Below, piece after piece: positions 1-7,176 of a stretch of 43,304 bases of DNA. The stretch lies in assembly GCA_944324265.1 (NCBI GenBank), contig CALUVS010000018.1, positions 1 through 43,304 on the forward strand, in the 5' to 3' direction. Made by a program: the position numbers and the translations under genes. Source of the stretch: an uncultured Traorella sp. (GTDB lineage Bacteria; Bacillota_I; Bacilli_A; Erysipelotrichales; Erysipelotrichaceae). Numbering within the stretch: position 1 is the stretch's first letter; every line of letters starts with the position of its first letter. Below the pieces are notes generated by a model. That model did not search any database. It was not told the origin of the DNA and worked only from the letters and a program-made list of their open reading frames with translations.

Positions 1-35
1 TTTACTAAAGCAGAAACAATTACTGCAATAAAGAT

Positions 36-323
36 CTAATCCAAAAGATCATCACTGTCCATAAAGGTAATGTAATCACCGCTGCAGATTTCCAAAGCAA
101 AATTTCTGGCAATGGAAGGGCCGCTGTTTTTCTGATGAAAAACATGTATACGAGAATCTAAGGCAGCCATTTTTTCCAGAATTTCTGGACTTTTGTCCGT
201 TGATCCATCATCGATACATAAGATTTCTAAATTGCTGTAAGATTGATTGACCAAAGTCATCAATGAATCTTCAAGATATTTTTCTACATTGTAAACCGGA
301 ATGATAACACTGACTTTTTTCAT
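36..323 (-). pseudogene. Truncated family 2 glycosyltransferase
   Basis: The 95 residues match the start of a GT-A fold family 2 glycosyltransferase. They begin VSVIIPVYNVEKYL, continue with the nucleotide-binding IDDGSTD and end in the metal-binding DSDD of GDYITFMDSDDLLD. A TAG stop follows directly, where family members of about 300 residues continue into the acceptor-binding part. The catalytic half is therefore missing and activity is unlikely. The ATG overlaps the stop of the upstream DUF4438 gene in an ATGA arrangement, so the two were probably translationally coupled. The remaining 35 bases to the window edge do not restore the family sequence. Point nonsense mutation and recombination cannot be told apart here. 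Confidence 0.7.
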
Positions 324-1174
324 TTCAATAAAAAATTGGCTAAGTTGGCATCCGCATCGATGACAGGTTCTATTTCTCCTTTAGGGGAACTCATCAATAC
401 AGTCACTCCAGGTCCATGTCCGGCTGTATAAGAATCGGAATGAGCGATAACGCCCACAACGCCTGCTCCTTTCTGATAATGAGGACCATGAGTTGCATCA
501 TGATCCGCAATATATACAATGTCGCCGAAGCGCAGACGATTCAGTCCAAGCTCTTCATTGGCTTTTTTATCTTGAGTCATAATGTCATAATCGCCAGCCA
601 TCATGGATGTACTGCCTAATCCGGATCCCATCAGATAAGACGGAATGATATGGGTCACTTTGACTTGAAGTTTGTTGTTGACAACTGTGACCATTTTTTC
701 AAATAAAGCAGGATCACAGTTCATGATCATAACATCGTCAAAGCCTTCTGCCTTTAATCCGGTACCGTATCCTTTGATCAATACCGCATCATTGGGCACC
801 ATTTTTTCTAATGTGTCTTGGTCAAAATAAACCATGACATGATCAACACCGCCATGTTTGCCTGTAACATATCCCAAAGCACCTTTAGCTTCTCCGCTCA
901 CTACTTTGGCTGTATTGCCGACACAGGCAAAAATCTGAAGGGCCATATTTTCACTGGAATTGCTGTTTTTCAGACTGACTCCAGGTTCTATGTGATCGCC
1001 GGCCAGTCCCATGCAGCAATCACCGATCTGAAAGTTATATGTAATACCGCCAGTTCCTACAGTAATGCGTCCTTTTCCATCATAGCCCGTGTAATAACCA
1101 TCTCCGCCTTTTGTTGGATGGTGAACACTTCCCATATAGGATTGTTTGACAAGCTGTTCCAAATTTAGTTTCAT
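320..1174 (-). CDS. DUF4438 domain-containing protein
   Basis: A 284-residue protein resembling the DUF4438 family of bacterial proteins of unknown function. It is rich in glycine and short beta-like segments (TVGTGGITYNFQIGD, KGALGYVTGKHGGVDHVMVYF, GDIVYIADHDATHGPHYQKGAG). There is no signal peptide or membrane segment, so it should be cytosolic. The start is supported by GGAGGT eight bases upstream of the ATG, and a TATAAT-like -10 lies at 1195-1200 on this strand. It heads a two-gene unit with the truncated glycosyltransferase and is divergent from the cyclophilin gene. The several His/Asp-Gly motifs could bind metal, but no reaction can be assigned. Family assignment is from recall of sequence style. 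Confidence 0.7.
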   Translation of the reverse strand: MKLNLEQLVKQSYMGSVHHPTKGGDGYYTGYDGKGRITVGTGGITYNFQIGDCCMGLAGDHIEPGVSLKNSNSSENMALQIFACVGNTAKVVSGEAKGALGYVTGKHGGVDHVMVYFDQDTLEKMVPNDAVLIKGYGTGLKAEGFDDVMIMNCDPALFEKMVTVVNNKLQVKVTHIIPSYLMGSGLGSTSMMAGDYDIMTQDKKANEELGLNRLRFGDIVYIADHDATHGPHYQKGAGVVGVIAHSDSYTAGHGPGVTVLMSSPKGEIEPVIDADANLANFLLK

Positions 1175-1229
1175 AAAATACCTCCAGTAATCTTATTATA
1201 CAGGAATGCACAATACAAACAAATACCTT

Positions 1230-1258
1230 TTGAAAAAAGTAGCAATTAGTGTTAGAAT
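1230..1258 (+). promoter_or_regulatory. Sigma-A promoter of the cyclophilin operon
   Basis: TTGAAA (1230-1235) and TAGAAT (1253-1258) are separated by 17 bases, about 30 bases ahead of the cyclophilin start. The divergent DUF4438 gene has its own TATAAT at 1195-1200 on the other strand, so the intergenic region holds back-to-back promoters. Confidence 0.65.
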
Positions 1259-1286
1259 TATTTGGAATATGAAAGGATGTGTATTG

Positions 1287-1718
1287 ATGATGAAAGGAAA
1301 AATCACAATGGAAAACGGGGCAGTCATTCCATTTGTCTTGTATCCGGAAGAAGCTCCAATCACAGTGAATAACTTTGTCAAATTAGTCAAGGAAGGTTAC
1401 TATAACGGAAAAACATTTCATCGAGTCATTCCTAACTTTGTTTCTCAGGGAGGATGTCCTTATGGAACAGGGGCAGGGGATCTTGGTTATACAATTCCTT
1501 GTGAATGTGATAAAAATGTACATAAACATGTTGAAGGGACAATGTCTATGGCCCACCGCGGAAAAGATACCGGCTGCTGCCAGTTCTTTATCTGTCATTC
1601 CCCGCAGCCACATTTGGATGGCGTACATACAGTATTTGGTCAGGTGACAGACAATATGGGGGCTGTACGCAATATGCATAATGGAGATGTGATGACAAGC
1701 ATCACAATTGAGGACTAA
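1287..1718 (+). CDS. Cyclophilin-type peptidyl-prolyl cis-trans isomerase
   Basis: A 143-residue cytosolic cyclophilin that would catalyse proline isomerisation in protein folding. Typical blocks are APITVNNFVKLVKEGYYNG, KTFHRVIPNFVSQGGCP (catalytic Arg in FHRVI, then the Q-G-G/C loop), TMSMAHRGKDTGCCQFFI and HLDGVHTVFGQV. The chosen ATG at 1287 follows GAAAGGA by nine bases; a longer in-frame start at 1206 lies upstream of the promoter and is rejected. The length equals that of minimal bacterial cyclophilins. Its stop overlaps the next ATG (TAATG), so it opens an operon with two small membrane proteins and an acetyltransferase. Confidence 0.92.
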   Translation: MMKGKITMENGAVIPFVLYPEEAPITVNNFVKLVKEGYYNGKTFHRVIPNFVSQGGCPYGTGAGDLGYTIPCECDKNVHKHVEGTMSMAHRGKDTGCCQFFICHSPQPHLDGVHTVFGQVTDNMGAVRNMHNGDVMTSITIED

Positions 1719-2065
1719 TGAAGGATCTTCGTTATATCGGCTATCCTTTATTCATCATTTTGATCAGTGCATTGCTGTGCAAATTGGTGGATGTATATAT
1801 CAGCGGAAATGTTCATGACTGGCTGCTGATCTTTATCCGGATCACTGCTTTATTTACTTTCGGTATGAGCTTAAATAAAGCCAGCCGCCGAAGATATACT
1901 GTCTGGAAAGTTGTCTTTTCCGTTGTCATTACATTGTTTTTATTGTTATTGGAATTGGGATTGTTCTCACTGCCAATCTTGACCGATATCATTTTCTTCT
2001 TTGGTGTATCTTCATTCTTTATTAATATGATGTATATTTTATGCGGATACATGTTTGTAGATTAG
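1718..2065 (+). CDS. Small integral membrane protein, unknown function
   Basis: 115 residues, mostly hydrophobic, with three or four predicted membrane segments: about residues 8-30, 35-52, 64-85 and 89-113. A basic loop (NKASRRRYTVWK) would face the cytoplasm. I recognise no family. It starts by TAATG overlap with the cyclophilin stop and is followed within nine bases by the next gene, so co-expression is very likely. Reading frame and codon use match the neighbours. Confidence 0.7.
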   Translation: MKDLRYIGYPLFIILISALLCKLVDVYISGNVHDWLLIFIRITALFTFGMSLNKASRRRYTVWKVVFSVVITLFLLLLELGLFSLPILTDIIFFFGVSSFFINMMYILCGYMFVD

Positions 2066-2073
2066 GAGGACTT

Positions 2074-2481
2074 ATGGCGAAGAAAAATAAGAAAACAGTA
2101 AAAAAGGTCAATACAGCACCTAAGAAATTCGGTGAAATTGATCATGTATGTCCGTATTGTGATGGACCGATCCGTCATAATATCTTAAAGTTTTCCAACA
2201 AGCATGTATGTGAAAACTGCGGAACAGAACTATTTATTCACTTGAAAAACGGCTATACGCTGATTACAGCTGTCATTGGGTTTCCATTGATCTTGATGCT
2301 TATGTATTTGATGGGATTCCGTCAGACTAACTTTATTATTGAAATCATTGTATTGGCTGTTTTAGCTTATATTTATTCAGGACTGGCCAGTTTATTGGTA
2401 TGTAAGATCAAGGGACCTCAGAAAGTATATGTGGTGGATCCGATTGATCCGACTGTATTGAATCGCAAACCAAGAAGATAA
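2074..2481 (+). CDS. Zinc-ribbon membrane protein, unknown function
   Basis: 135 residues. A lysine-rich N-terminus (KKNKKTVKKVNTAPKK) is followed by a zinc ribbon with CPYC at residues 26-29 and CENC at 46-49, then two hydrophobic segments (about 59-80 and 84-110) and a basic tail ending KPRR. The start at 2074 is set by TAGGAGGA five bases upstream; an earlier in-frame codon at 2041 lies inside the previous gene. The zinc ribbon would be cytoplasmic and may bind protein or RNA, but this is inference. It overlaps the next ATG by TAATG. Confidence 0.72.
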   Translation: MAKKNKKTVKKVNTAPKKFGEIDHVCPYCDGPIRHNILKFSNKHVCENCGTELFIHLKNGYTLITAVIGFPLILMLMYLMGFRQTNFIIEIIVLAVLAYIYSGLASLLVCKIKGPQKVYVVDPIDPTVLNRKPRR

Positions 2482-3059
2482 TGGAACGATTTGTTTTAGC
2501 TACAGAGCGCCTGTGCTTAAGACCATTTCAAAAAAGTGATATTCCAAAGATCTATGAATTATACAGCGATGCAGAAGTAAATACATTTCTGCCATGGTTT
2601 CCGATTGATTCTTATGAGCAAGCAGAAGCTATCTATGAACAATATCGGAAAAGCATTCAGGAACAGAATAGAATTTGTTTTTGCATGGCACTGAAAGATA
2701 GTGATGAAATGATTGGCTATATTCATGTCAGCTGTGAAGATTCTCATGATTTGGGCTATGCTGTTTTAAAAGACAAACAGAACAGAGGATATGCCAGTGA
2801 AGCTGTCAGTGAAGTGCTTGCTTATCTGAAAGAGTCAGGCTTTGATTATGTCACAGCTACTCATGATCAAAACAATCCTGCCAGCGGACAGGTCATGCGC
2901 AAATGCCGAATGAAATATGCTTATTCTTATGAAGAAATGTGGCAGCCTAAAAACTTTGCCGTTGTATTTGATATGTATCAGATCAATTTTGATTCAAGTG
3001 ATTTTGTCTATATGAAATATTGGAATCAATCAGAAAATCATTGGATTGAAAAGAAATAA
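2481..3059 (+). CDS. GNAT family N-acetyltransferase
   Basis: 192 residues of the RimJ/RimL-like GNAT type, which transfer an acetyl group from acetyl-CoA to an amine. Visible features are the N-terminal TERLCLRPFQKSDIPKIYELY, the EMIGYIHVS strand, and the acetyl-CoA loop DLGYAVLKDKQNRGYASEAVSEVLAYL (the Q/R-x-x-G-x-G/A site is QNRGYA). FDYVTATHDQNNPASGQVMRKC corresponds to the conserved N-x-x-S helix. The C-terminus (about 40 residues) is longer than minimal members. The substrate is unknown. It is the last gene of the cyclophilin operon and ends before the terminator at 3181. Confidence 0.88.
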   Translation: MERFVLATERLCLRPFQKSDIPKIYELYSDAEVNTFLPWFPIDSYEQAEAIYEQYRKSIQEQNRICFCMALKDSDEMIGYIHVSCEDSHDLGYAVLKDKQNRGYASEAVSEVLAYLKESGFDYVTATHDQNNPASGQVMRKCRMKYAYSYEEMWQPKNFAVVFDMYQINFDSSDFVYMKYWNQSENHWIEKK

Positions 3060-3180
3060 AGATTATTGCAGTATTATTAAGCACTTATTATATTTTGTCT
3101 TGCTTTTTTGCATTGGTAAATATAAAGCCATGATAAAATATAGTTGTAAAGAAAGAAATTTTAAATTATTTGAGGTTTAT

Positions 3181-3206
3181 AAGGCGGCAGAGAGCCGCCT
3201 TTATTT
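3181..3206 (+). terminator. Rho-independent terminator after the acetyltransferase
   Basis: A perfect eight-base-pair stem, AAGGCGGC (3181-3188) with GCCGCCTT (3194-3201), has a five-base loop and is followed by ATTTT. It lies 120 bases after the operon stop. An extended -10-like TGATAAAAT near 3129 could make a short separate RNA that also ends here, but this is weak. Confidence 0.75.
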
Positions 3207-3256
3207 TGCTGCATCATAGTTTAAAGTTAAAAATAACAATCATTTGTATTTTATTA

Positions 3257-3284
3257 TTTATACATAGGTAAATTATTGTATAAT
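3257..3284 (+). promoter_or_regulatory. Promoter of the small lipoprotein gene
   Basis: TTTATA (3257-3262), a 16-base spacer and TATAAT (3279-3284). Transcription would start near 3291, just before AGAGGGA and the ATGATG at 3301. The promoter and binding site point to 3301, not 3335, as the original start of the lipoprotein. Confidence 0.5.
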
Positions 3285-3334
3285 AATGATAGAGGGAACT
3301 ATGATGAAAAATATTTAAGCGATTCTATATATTT

Positions 3335-3706
3335 ATGATAATAAGCCTGCTTTTACCTATTATAGGCTGTTCCAATGGGGAAAAGATGTCAAAGGATGTT
3401 TATGGTACTTATAGTTTTAAAGGAGTTAATTTGATGTATTATGAAATATCCTTTTTCAGTGATTATCGTCTTTGCTTTGATAATAAAATGAATTTTATCA
3501 ATGGTGTATTCGGCAGTTTTATAAAAGATGGGGAAGATACGTATCGTTTATTTCTCAATGAGCAGGAATATGTCATTGAATTGGACAGAAGGGATATGAC
3601 CTTCCATTTTCCGATTGAATATGAGGGTGTTACCTACATCGCAGAATTTAAGAAAACTACGAATGTTCCATATATAGTTGATTATAGTTCGCTGGAAAAT
3701 AAATGA
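3335..3706 (+). CDS. Small lipoprotein, start region apparently frameshifted
   Basis: 123 residues from the ATG at 3335. The segment IISLLLPIIGC is a lipobox, so the mature protein would be lipid-anchored outside the membrane with Cys as residue 1. The rest (YGTYSFKGVNLMYYEISFFSDYRLCFD and onwards) looks like a small beta-rich domain; I recognise no family. The ATG at 3335 has no ribosome binding site. The well-placed AGAGGGA precedes ATGATG at 3301-3306, which is in another frame and stops at TAA after five codons. Removing one A from the five-A run at 3307-3311 would join the frames and give a classic signal peptide, MMKIFKRFYIFMIISLLL. It may be a pseudogene, a slippage-controlled gene or a sequencing error. 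Confidence 0.6.
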   Translation: MIISLLLPIIGCSNGEKMSKDVYGTYSFKGVNLMYYEISFFSDYRLCFDNKMNFINGVFGSFIKDGEDTYRLFLNEQEYVIELDRRDMTFHFPIEYEGVTYIAEFKKTTNVPYIVDYSSLENK

Positions 3707-3716
3707 TTCAGATAAT

Positions 3717-3748
3717 AAAAAATGAAAGAGTGATGTCTTTCATTTTTT
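3717..3748. terminator. Bidirectional terminator between converging genes
   Basis: AAAAAATGAAAG (3717-3728) pairs with CTTTCATTTTTT (3737-3748) around an eight-base loop, giving a T-run on both strands. It ends the lipoprotein transcript and also the phosphoesterase transcript from the other side, whose stop lies inside the hairpin. Confidence 0.75.
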
Positions 3749-4604
3749 ATTGTGCCTGATTGCTTAAACGAATGATATGGCATTGCGGAGGGGCAAATAA
3801 ACGCATATCAATATCACTGGTACCTAATCCATTGGATACAATGAGTGTGGATTGATTCAAATAGTAAGTACCATTGGAATAATCGCTGGCTCCTTCAATT
3901 CTATTCACTGGACCAAGAATCGGTAAAGCAATTTGTCCGCCGTGAGAATGACCGGCTAGGATAAGATCACTGCCGTATTTGGGCAGCTGAGAAATAATAT
4001 CCGGACAATGCGTTAAAATAATCGTGAAGTTTGCCGTATCAATATTGGCCATGGCTGTTGTAATATCCGGATTGCCGCCGACCATAGAATCAATGCCGAC
4101 CAAATTGATTGGTCTGGAAGAGTTTTTTCTCAATAAGATGCTTTGATTGACCAGCATTTCAAAATCACCGTAATAAAAAATATTTAAGATGCTTTCAGAG
4201 AGTGAAGAATGATGATCTTCTTCTCCAAGCACTGCAAATTTGCCATAAGGAGCTTCCAGTGACTTCAATAGAGCAATCAATTCTTCTCGTTTTTCATCTG
4301 TCACAGGATAAGCAGAAGGATCATCAAATAAATCACCGCCGAATAAGATAACATCAGGTTTGGCTTGATTGATTTTTTCAAACATGGCACTCAATCTTTC
4401 TTCATCCATGAAAGAACCATAATGAATATCACTGATAAAGGCAATCTTAAAATCATTCATTTCATCAGGAATTTTGCTGCTGGTAATAGTCGTATTGACA
4501 ATATTGACATTTTTTACTGAAATAAATGTCGCATAAAAAACAACACCTGCAATCATACAGGTTATCAACAATAAAATACTTAATATCTTAATTACTTTTT
4601 TCAT
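3747..4604 (-). CDS. Membrane-anchored metallophosphoesterase (YkuE/YaeI-like)
   Basis: 285 residues. One N-terminal hydrophobic segment (about 5-29) is a membrane anchor or uncleaved signal, so the catalytic domain should lie outside the membrane. Calcineurin-like motifs are DIHYG (59-63), GGDLFDD (89-95), THCPD (198-202) and GHSHGGQ (218-224). The usual GNHD/E motif is replaced by GEEDHH (127-132), losing the conserved Asn, although nearby His residues could substitute. Relatives cleave phosphodiesters or dephosphorylate lipids; the substrate here is unknown. There is no Shine-Dalgarno sequence. A -10-like TAAAAT at 4611-4616 on this strand would start transcription at about the ATG, so the message may be leaderless. 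Confidence 0.85.
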   Translation of the reverse strand: MKKVIKILSILLLITCMIAGVVFYATFISVKNVNIVNTTITSSKIPDEMNDFKIAFISDIHYGSFMDEERLSAMFEKINQAKPDVILFGGDLFDDPSAYPVTDEKREELIALLKSLEAPYGKFAVLGEEDHHSSLSESILNIFYYGDFEMLVNQSILLRKNSSRPINLVGIDSMVGGNPDITTAMANIDTANFTIILTHCPDIISQLPKYGSDLILAGHSHGGQIALPILGPVNRIEGASDYSNGTYYLNQSTLIVSNGLGTSDIDMRLFAPPQCHIIRLSNQAQ

Positions 4605-4673
4605 ATAACTATTTTATCATGAATTGAATCGTTTTTATCATAAAATGTACTTTCTTAATTTTTTCAGTGCATT

Positions 4674-4679
4674 TATAAT
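4674..4679 (+). promoter_or_regulatory. Possible -10 box for the sigma/serpin operon
   Basis: TATAAT lies 54 bases before the sigma factor start. No good -35 is visible 16-18 bases upstream. ECF genes are often self-activated, so a non-sigma-A promoter could also lie in 4620-4732; I cannot identify one by eye. Confidence 0.35.
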
Positions 4680-4732
4680 TAAAGTGAAACTTATTGAACA
4701 TTTAAAAAGTATTATGAATGAGAGGGAACAAC

Positions 4733-5209
4733 ATGCATGAGCAGGACTGCAGTGAGATTATAGAAAAGTATGGGGATCTGGTGTATCGTATTGCTTTTAA
4801 CCAGACAAAAAGAAAAGAAGAAGCTGATGACGTATTTCAGGAAGTTTTCTTGCGCCTGATGAAAAATCTGCATAAGCTTCAGGATGAACAGCATATCAAG
4901 GCCTGGCTGATTCGTACGACCATCAATTGTTCCAAAGATACTTTTCTGAATGCTTTTCGCAAGCATACAACGGAATTAGTTGATGTGCCGTATATGGATG
5001 AGAAAAACAGTGAAGTGTATTATGCGGTTCTGGAATTGCCTGTGAAATATCGAAGAGTGATTCATTTGTTTTATTATGAGGGATATAGTCTGCATGAGAT
5101 TGCAGATATCTTAAAAATGAATGAGAACACAGTAAAGACACAGTTATCCAGAGCAAGGGAAATGCTGAAAAAGAAGCTGGAAGGAGAAATGAATGATGTG
5201 GGAAGATAG
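4733..5209 (+). CDS. ECF-type RNA polymerase sigma factor
   Basis: 158 residues with sigma region 2 (YGDLVYRIAFNQTKRKEEADDVFQEVFLRLMKNL, with the typical DDVFQEVFLRL helix; AWLIRTTINC follows). Region 4 (LELPVKYRRVIHLFYYEGYSLHEIADILKMNENTVKTQLSRAREMLKKKL) has its helix-turn-helix near the C-terminus. It would direct core RNA polymerase to a small regulon. The start at 4733 is six bases after AGAGGGA; the in-frame ATG at 4718 lies before that site. Its last 17 bases overlap the start of the serpin gene, the standard arrangement of an ECF sigma factor and its membrane anti-sigma factor. Confidence 0.93.
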   Translation: MHEQDCSEIIEKYGDLVYRIAFNQTKRKEEADDVFQEVFLRLMKNLHKLQDEQHIKAWLIRTTINCSKDTFLNAFRKHTTELVDVPYMDEKNSEVYYAVLELPVKYRRVIHLFYYEGYSLHEIADILKMNENTVKTQLSRAREMLKKKLEGEMNDVGR

Positions 5210-6638
5210 ATATAAGAAAGCCAATGATGCAATACATCCAAGTGAAGAATTAAAGAAGAAAACCATTCAGAAAATGGTCGCTCAAAGTGAAAAGAAACAG
5301 AAATGGGGCATGCCGCTGAAGGCAGCTGTCAGCTTTGCTTGCTGTGCTTTGCTGGTCGTAGGTCTTTATGAAGTGACAAAACCAGCTCCTGAAACAGGAG
5401 AAAATATTTCATTGCAGAATACTCCTGCTTCTTTGAATAATTTTGATCCATCTATGGTGACTTTATCCAATGGCATGCAGGTAAAGGCGGCGGTGACTAA
5501 GGAAGAAAAAGTACGGGCCGCTTTGACAATGGAAAATGATCTTGTTCAGGGTGTCAATACAGAGGTATTGGATATGCTGACAATTGATGTGGGAAAAGAA
5601 GTATTGAACAAACAGGAAAATGCTATTTTTTCACCGGCATCTTTGTATTTTGCTTTAAGCAATGCCGCAAATTTGAGCCAGAATGAAACGCAGAATCAAT
5701 ATCTGCAGTATTTAAAGGAAGATTCATTGGACTCATTGAATGCACGCGTCAGTGAAACAAAAGAACTGCTGAGTGAAAGTGTGGATACAAACAGCTTATC
5801 CATTTATGATTCTATTTGGTTAGATGAAAATCAGGATTATCTGACTGAAAGTCTGCAGCGCTTGCTGGATGAGCTGAATGTGGAAAGCTATTTGGTTGAT
5901 TTTGAAGATGAAAAGACAAGTGAACTGATCGGTCAGTGGATGATGGATAAGACAGATGGTCTGATTGGTGACAATTATCAAGTACCGGAGAACATTTCTG
6001 TATCATTGCTGAATACATTGCTTTTGAAAGACAGCTGGGTCAAGCTATTTTCTGAAACCTTGACAAGTGCAGAGCCATTCTATGGAGCTCATGGACAGAC
6101 AACGGCTGATTTTATGCATACGACTATGATGCAGCGCTATATTGAGAATGATCTGTATCAGGCTGTTTCATTGAAAACTGCGTTAAATAAGAATTTCTGG
6201 GTGATCTTGCCGAAAGAATCTTCCAATTTGAGTGAAGTGATTTCACAGCTGGATCAAGTGCTCAATGAACTTGACAGTGAAGAAATTCAATCCAAGGAAG
6301 TCATCTTATCTTTACCGAAGTTCAGCTTTGAATCACAGCTGAATCTTCAAGAGGTAATGGATCAGGGAAACAGTGCATTTATCTTTGATGAAAATGCTGA
6401 CTATTCAGCTTTATCAGAAACAATGCGTGTGAATTCATTGAATCAAAGCAGTATGCTTTCCATTGATGAAAAGGGAATTGAAGCAGCCAGTGTGACAGAA
6501 ATCGGAATAGAAGAATCTGCGATGTTAGAGACTGAACAGGTGGAAATGAATGTGAATCGTCCATTCTTGGTTGTGATTGAAGATAATGCCAGCGGAGCTG
6601 TTTTGTTTACTGCTTCTGTTTATGATATCGCAAAATAA
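5193..6638 (+). CDS. Membrane-anchored serpin with anti-sigma-like N-terminus
   Basis: 481 residues in three parts. Residues 1-42 are a basic, helical cytoplasmic segment (YKKANDAIHPSEELKKKTIQKM), the style seen at the front of Firmicute anti-sigma proteins. Residues 43-60 form one membrane helix, placing the rest outside. From about 120 to the end is a full-length serpin: NAIFSPASLYFALSNAAN, NTLLLKDSWVKLF, FWVILPKE and SLPKFSFESQLNLQEVM. The hinge is EKGIEAASV and the end NRPFLVVIEDNASGAVLF. The reactive loop (about 426-456) has P14 Ile where inhibitors usually have Thr or Ser, and is about four residues longer than that of antitrypsin. AAGGAG at 5181 serves ATG 5193 or 5196, overlapping the sigma gene. 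I infer an anti-sigma factor with a protease-cleavable serpin sensor. Confidence 0.85.
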   Translation: MMWEDRYKKANDAIHPSEELKKKTIQKMVAQSEKKQKWGMPLKAAVSFACCALLVVGLYEVTKPAPETGENISLQNTPASLNNFDPSMVTLSNGMQVKAAVTKEEKVRAALTMENDLVQGVNTEVLDMLTIDVGKEVLNKQENAIFSPASLYFALSNAANLSQNETQNQYLQYLKEDSLDSLNARVSETKELLSESVDTNSLSIYDSIWLDENQDYLTESLQRLLDELNVESYLVDFEDEKTSELIGQWMMDKTDGLIGDNYQVPENISVSLLNTLLLKDSWVKLFSETLTSAEPFYGAHGQTTADFMHTTMMQRYIENDLYQAVSLKTALNKNFWVILPKESSNLSEVISQLDQVLNELDSEEIQSKEVILSLPKFSFESQLNLQEVMDQGNSAFIFDENADYSALSETMRVNSLNQSSMLSIDEKGIEAASVTEIGIEESAMLETEQVEMNVNRPFLVVIEDNASGAVLFTASVYDIAK

Positions 6639-6649
6639 GGAAGAAGCCC

Positions 6650-7156
6650 ATGAAAGTATTTTTGACCGGAGCGAAGCAATGCGGAAAGTCTACCTTGATC
6701 AAACGTTACTTGAATGAAAGTGATTGGCAGATCTGCGGTTATCAGACATTGCCGCTGATCAAAGATGGAGTTCGAACTGGTTTTTATATGCATGCATTGG
6801 TGGATTGGCCCATCAATGATGTGCAGTTTTCCGTTCAGAAAATTGATCACAATGAAGTCATCAGTGATGTTTTTGAAACATTCGGCATTGAAATATTAAA
6901 AGAAAGCTTGAAATATTCAGATCGTTTGATGATCTTGGATGAGATTGGCTACATTGAAAGAAATGAGCAGGCTTATCTGGATGTTTTGATGCATTGCATC
7001 CAAACACATCCGCATGTATTAGGTGTACTGCGGAAATGTGAGATTGCTTATATTGAAGAAATCAAGCAATTGAAGGATGTCCTTGTATTGGATCTGGATG
7101 AGATAGGATCAGATACTGCTTATATGCAGTTAAGAAAGGCATTAAAAAAGCTATAA
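6650..7156 (+). CDS. Nucleoside-triphosphatase-like P-loop protein
   Basis: 168 residues starting MKVFLTGAKQCGKSTLIKRYL, where GAKQCGKS is the Walker A motif. LMILDEIGYIERN is Walker B with the acidic pair of the NTPase/THEP1 family, KINase-like ATPases that hydrolyse NTPs. GFYMHALV and the long central strand region also fit. Family members are about 170-190 residues. No membrane segment is present. It begins 11 bases after the serpin stop with GGAAG upstream, so it belongs to the sigma/serpin operon. Its role there is unknown and the link could be accidental. Confidence 0.75.
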   Translation: MKVFLTGAKQCGKSTLIKRYLNESDWQICGYQTLPLIKDGVRTGFYMHALVDWPINDVQFSVQKIDHNEVISDVFETFGIEILKESLKYSDRLMILDEIGYIERNEQAYLDVLMHCIQTHPHVLGVLRKCEIAYIEEIKQLKDVLVLDLDEIGSDTAYMQLRKALKKL

Positions 7157-7176
7157 CGCGTGTTATAGCTTTTATT
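7147..7176. terminator. Bidirectional terminator between NTPase and RNase J genes
   Basis: AAAGCTATAAC (7147-7157) pairs with GTTATAGCTTT (7162-7172) over a four-base loop, followed by TATTTT. The stem includes both stop codons of the converging genes. The A-run on the left side serves the minus strand. Confidence 0.8.

Noticed and set aside
818-1168. A plus-strand frame of 116 codons inside the DUF4438 gene
   Set aside because: It is the antisense shadow of a well-supported gene and has no binding site or family resemblance.
3129-3218. A 29-codon ORF starting ATGATAAAATATAG and running through the terminator hairpin
   Set aside because: It reads across the GGCGGC/GCCGCC terminator stem, has no binding site, and such frames are common artefacts of hairpins.
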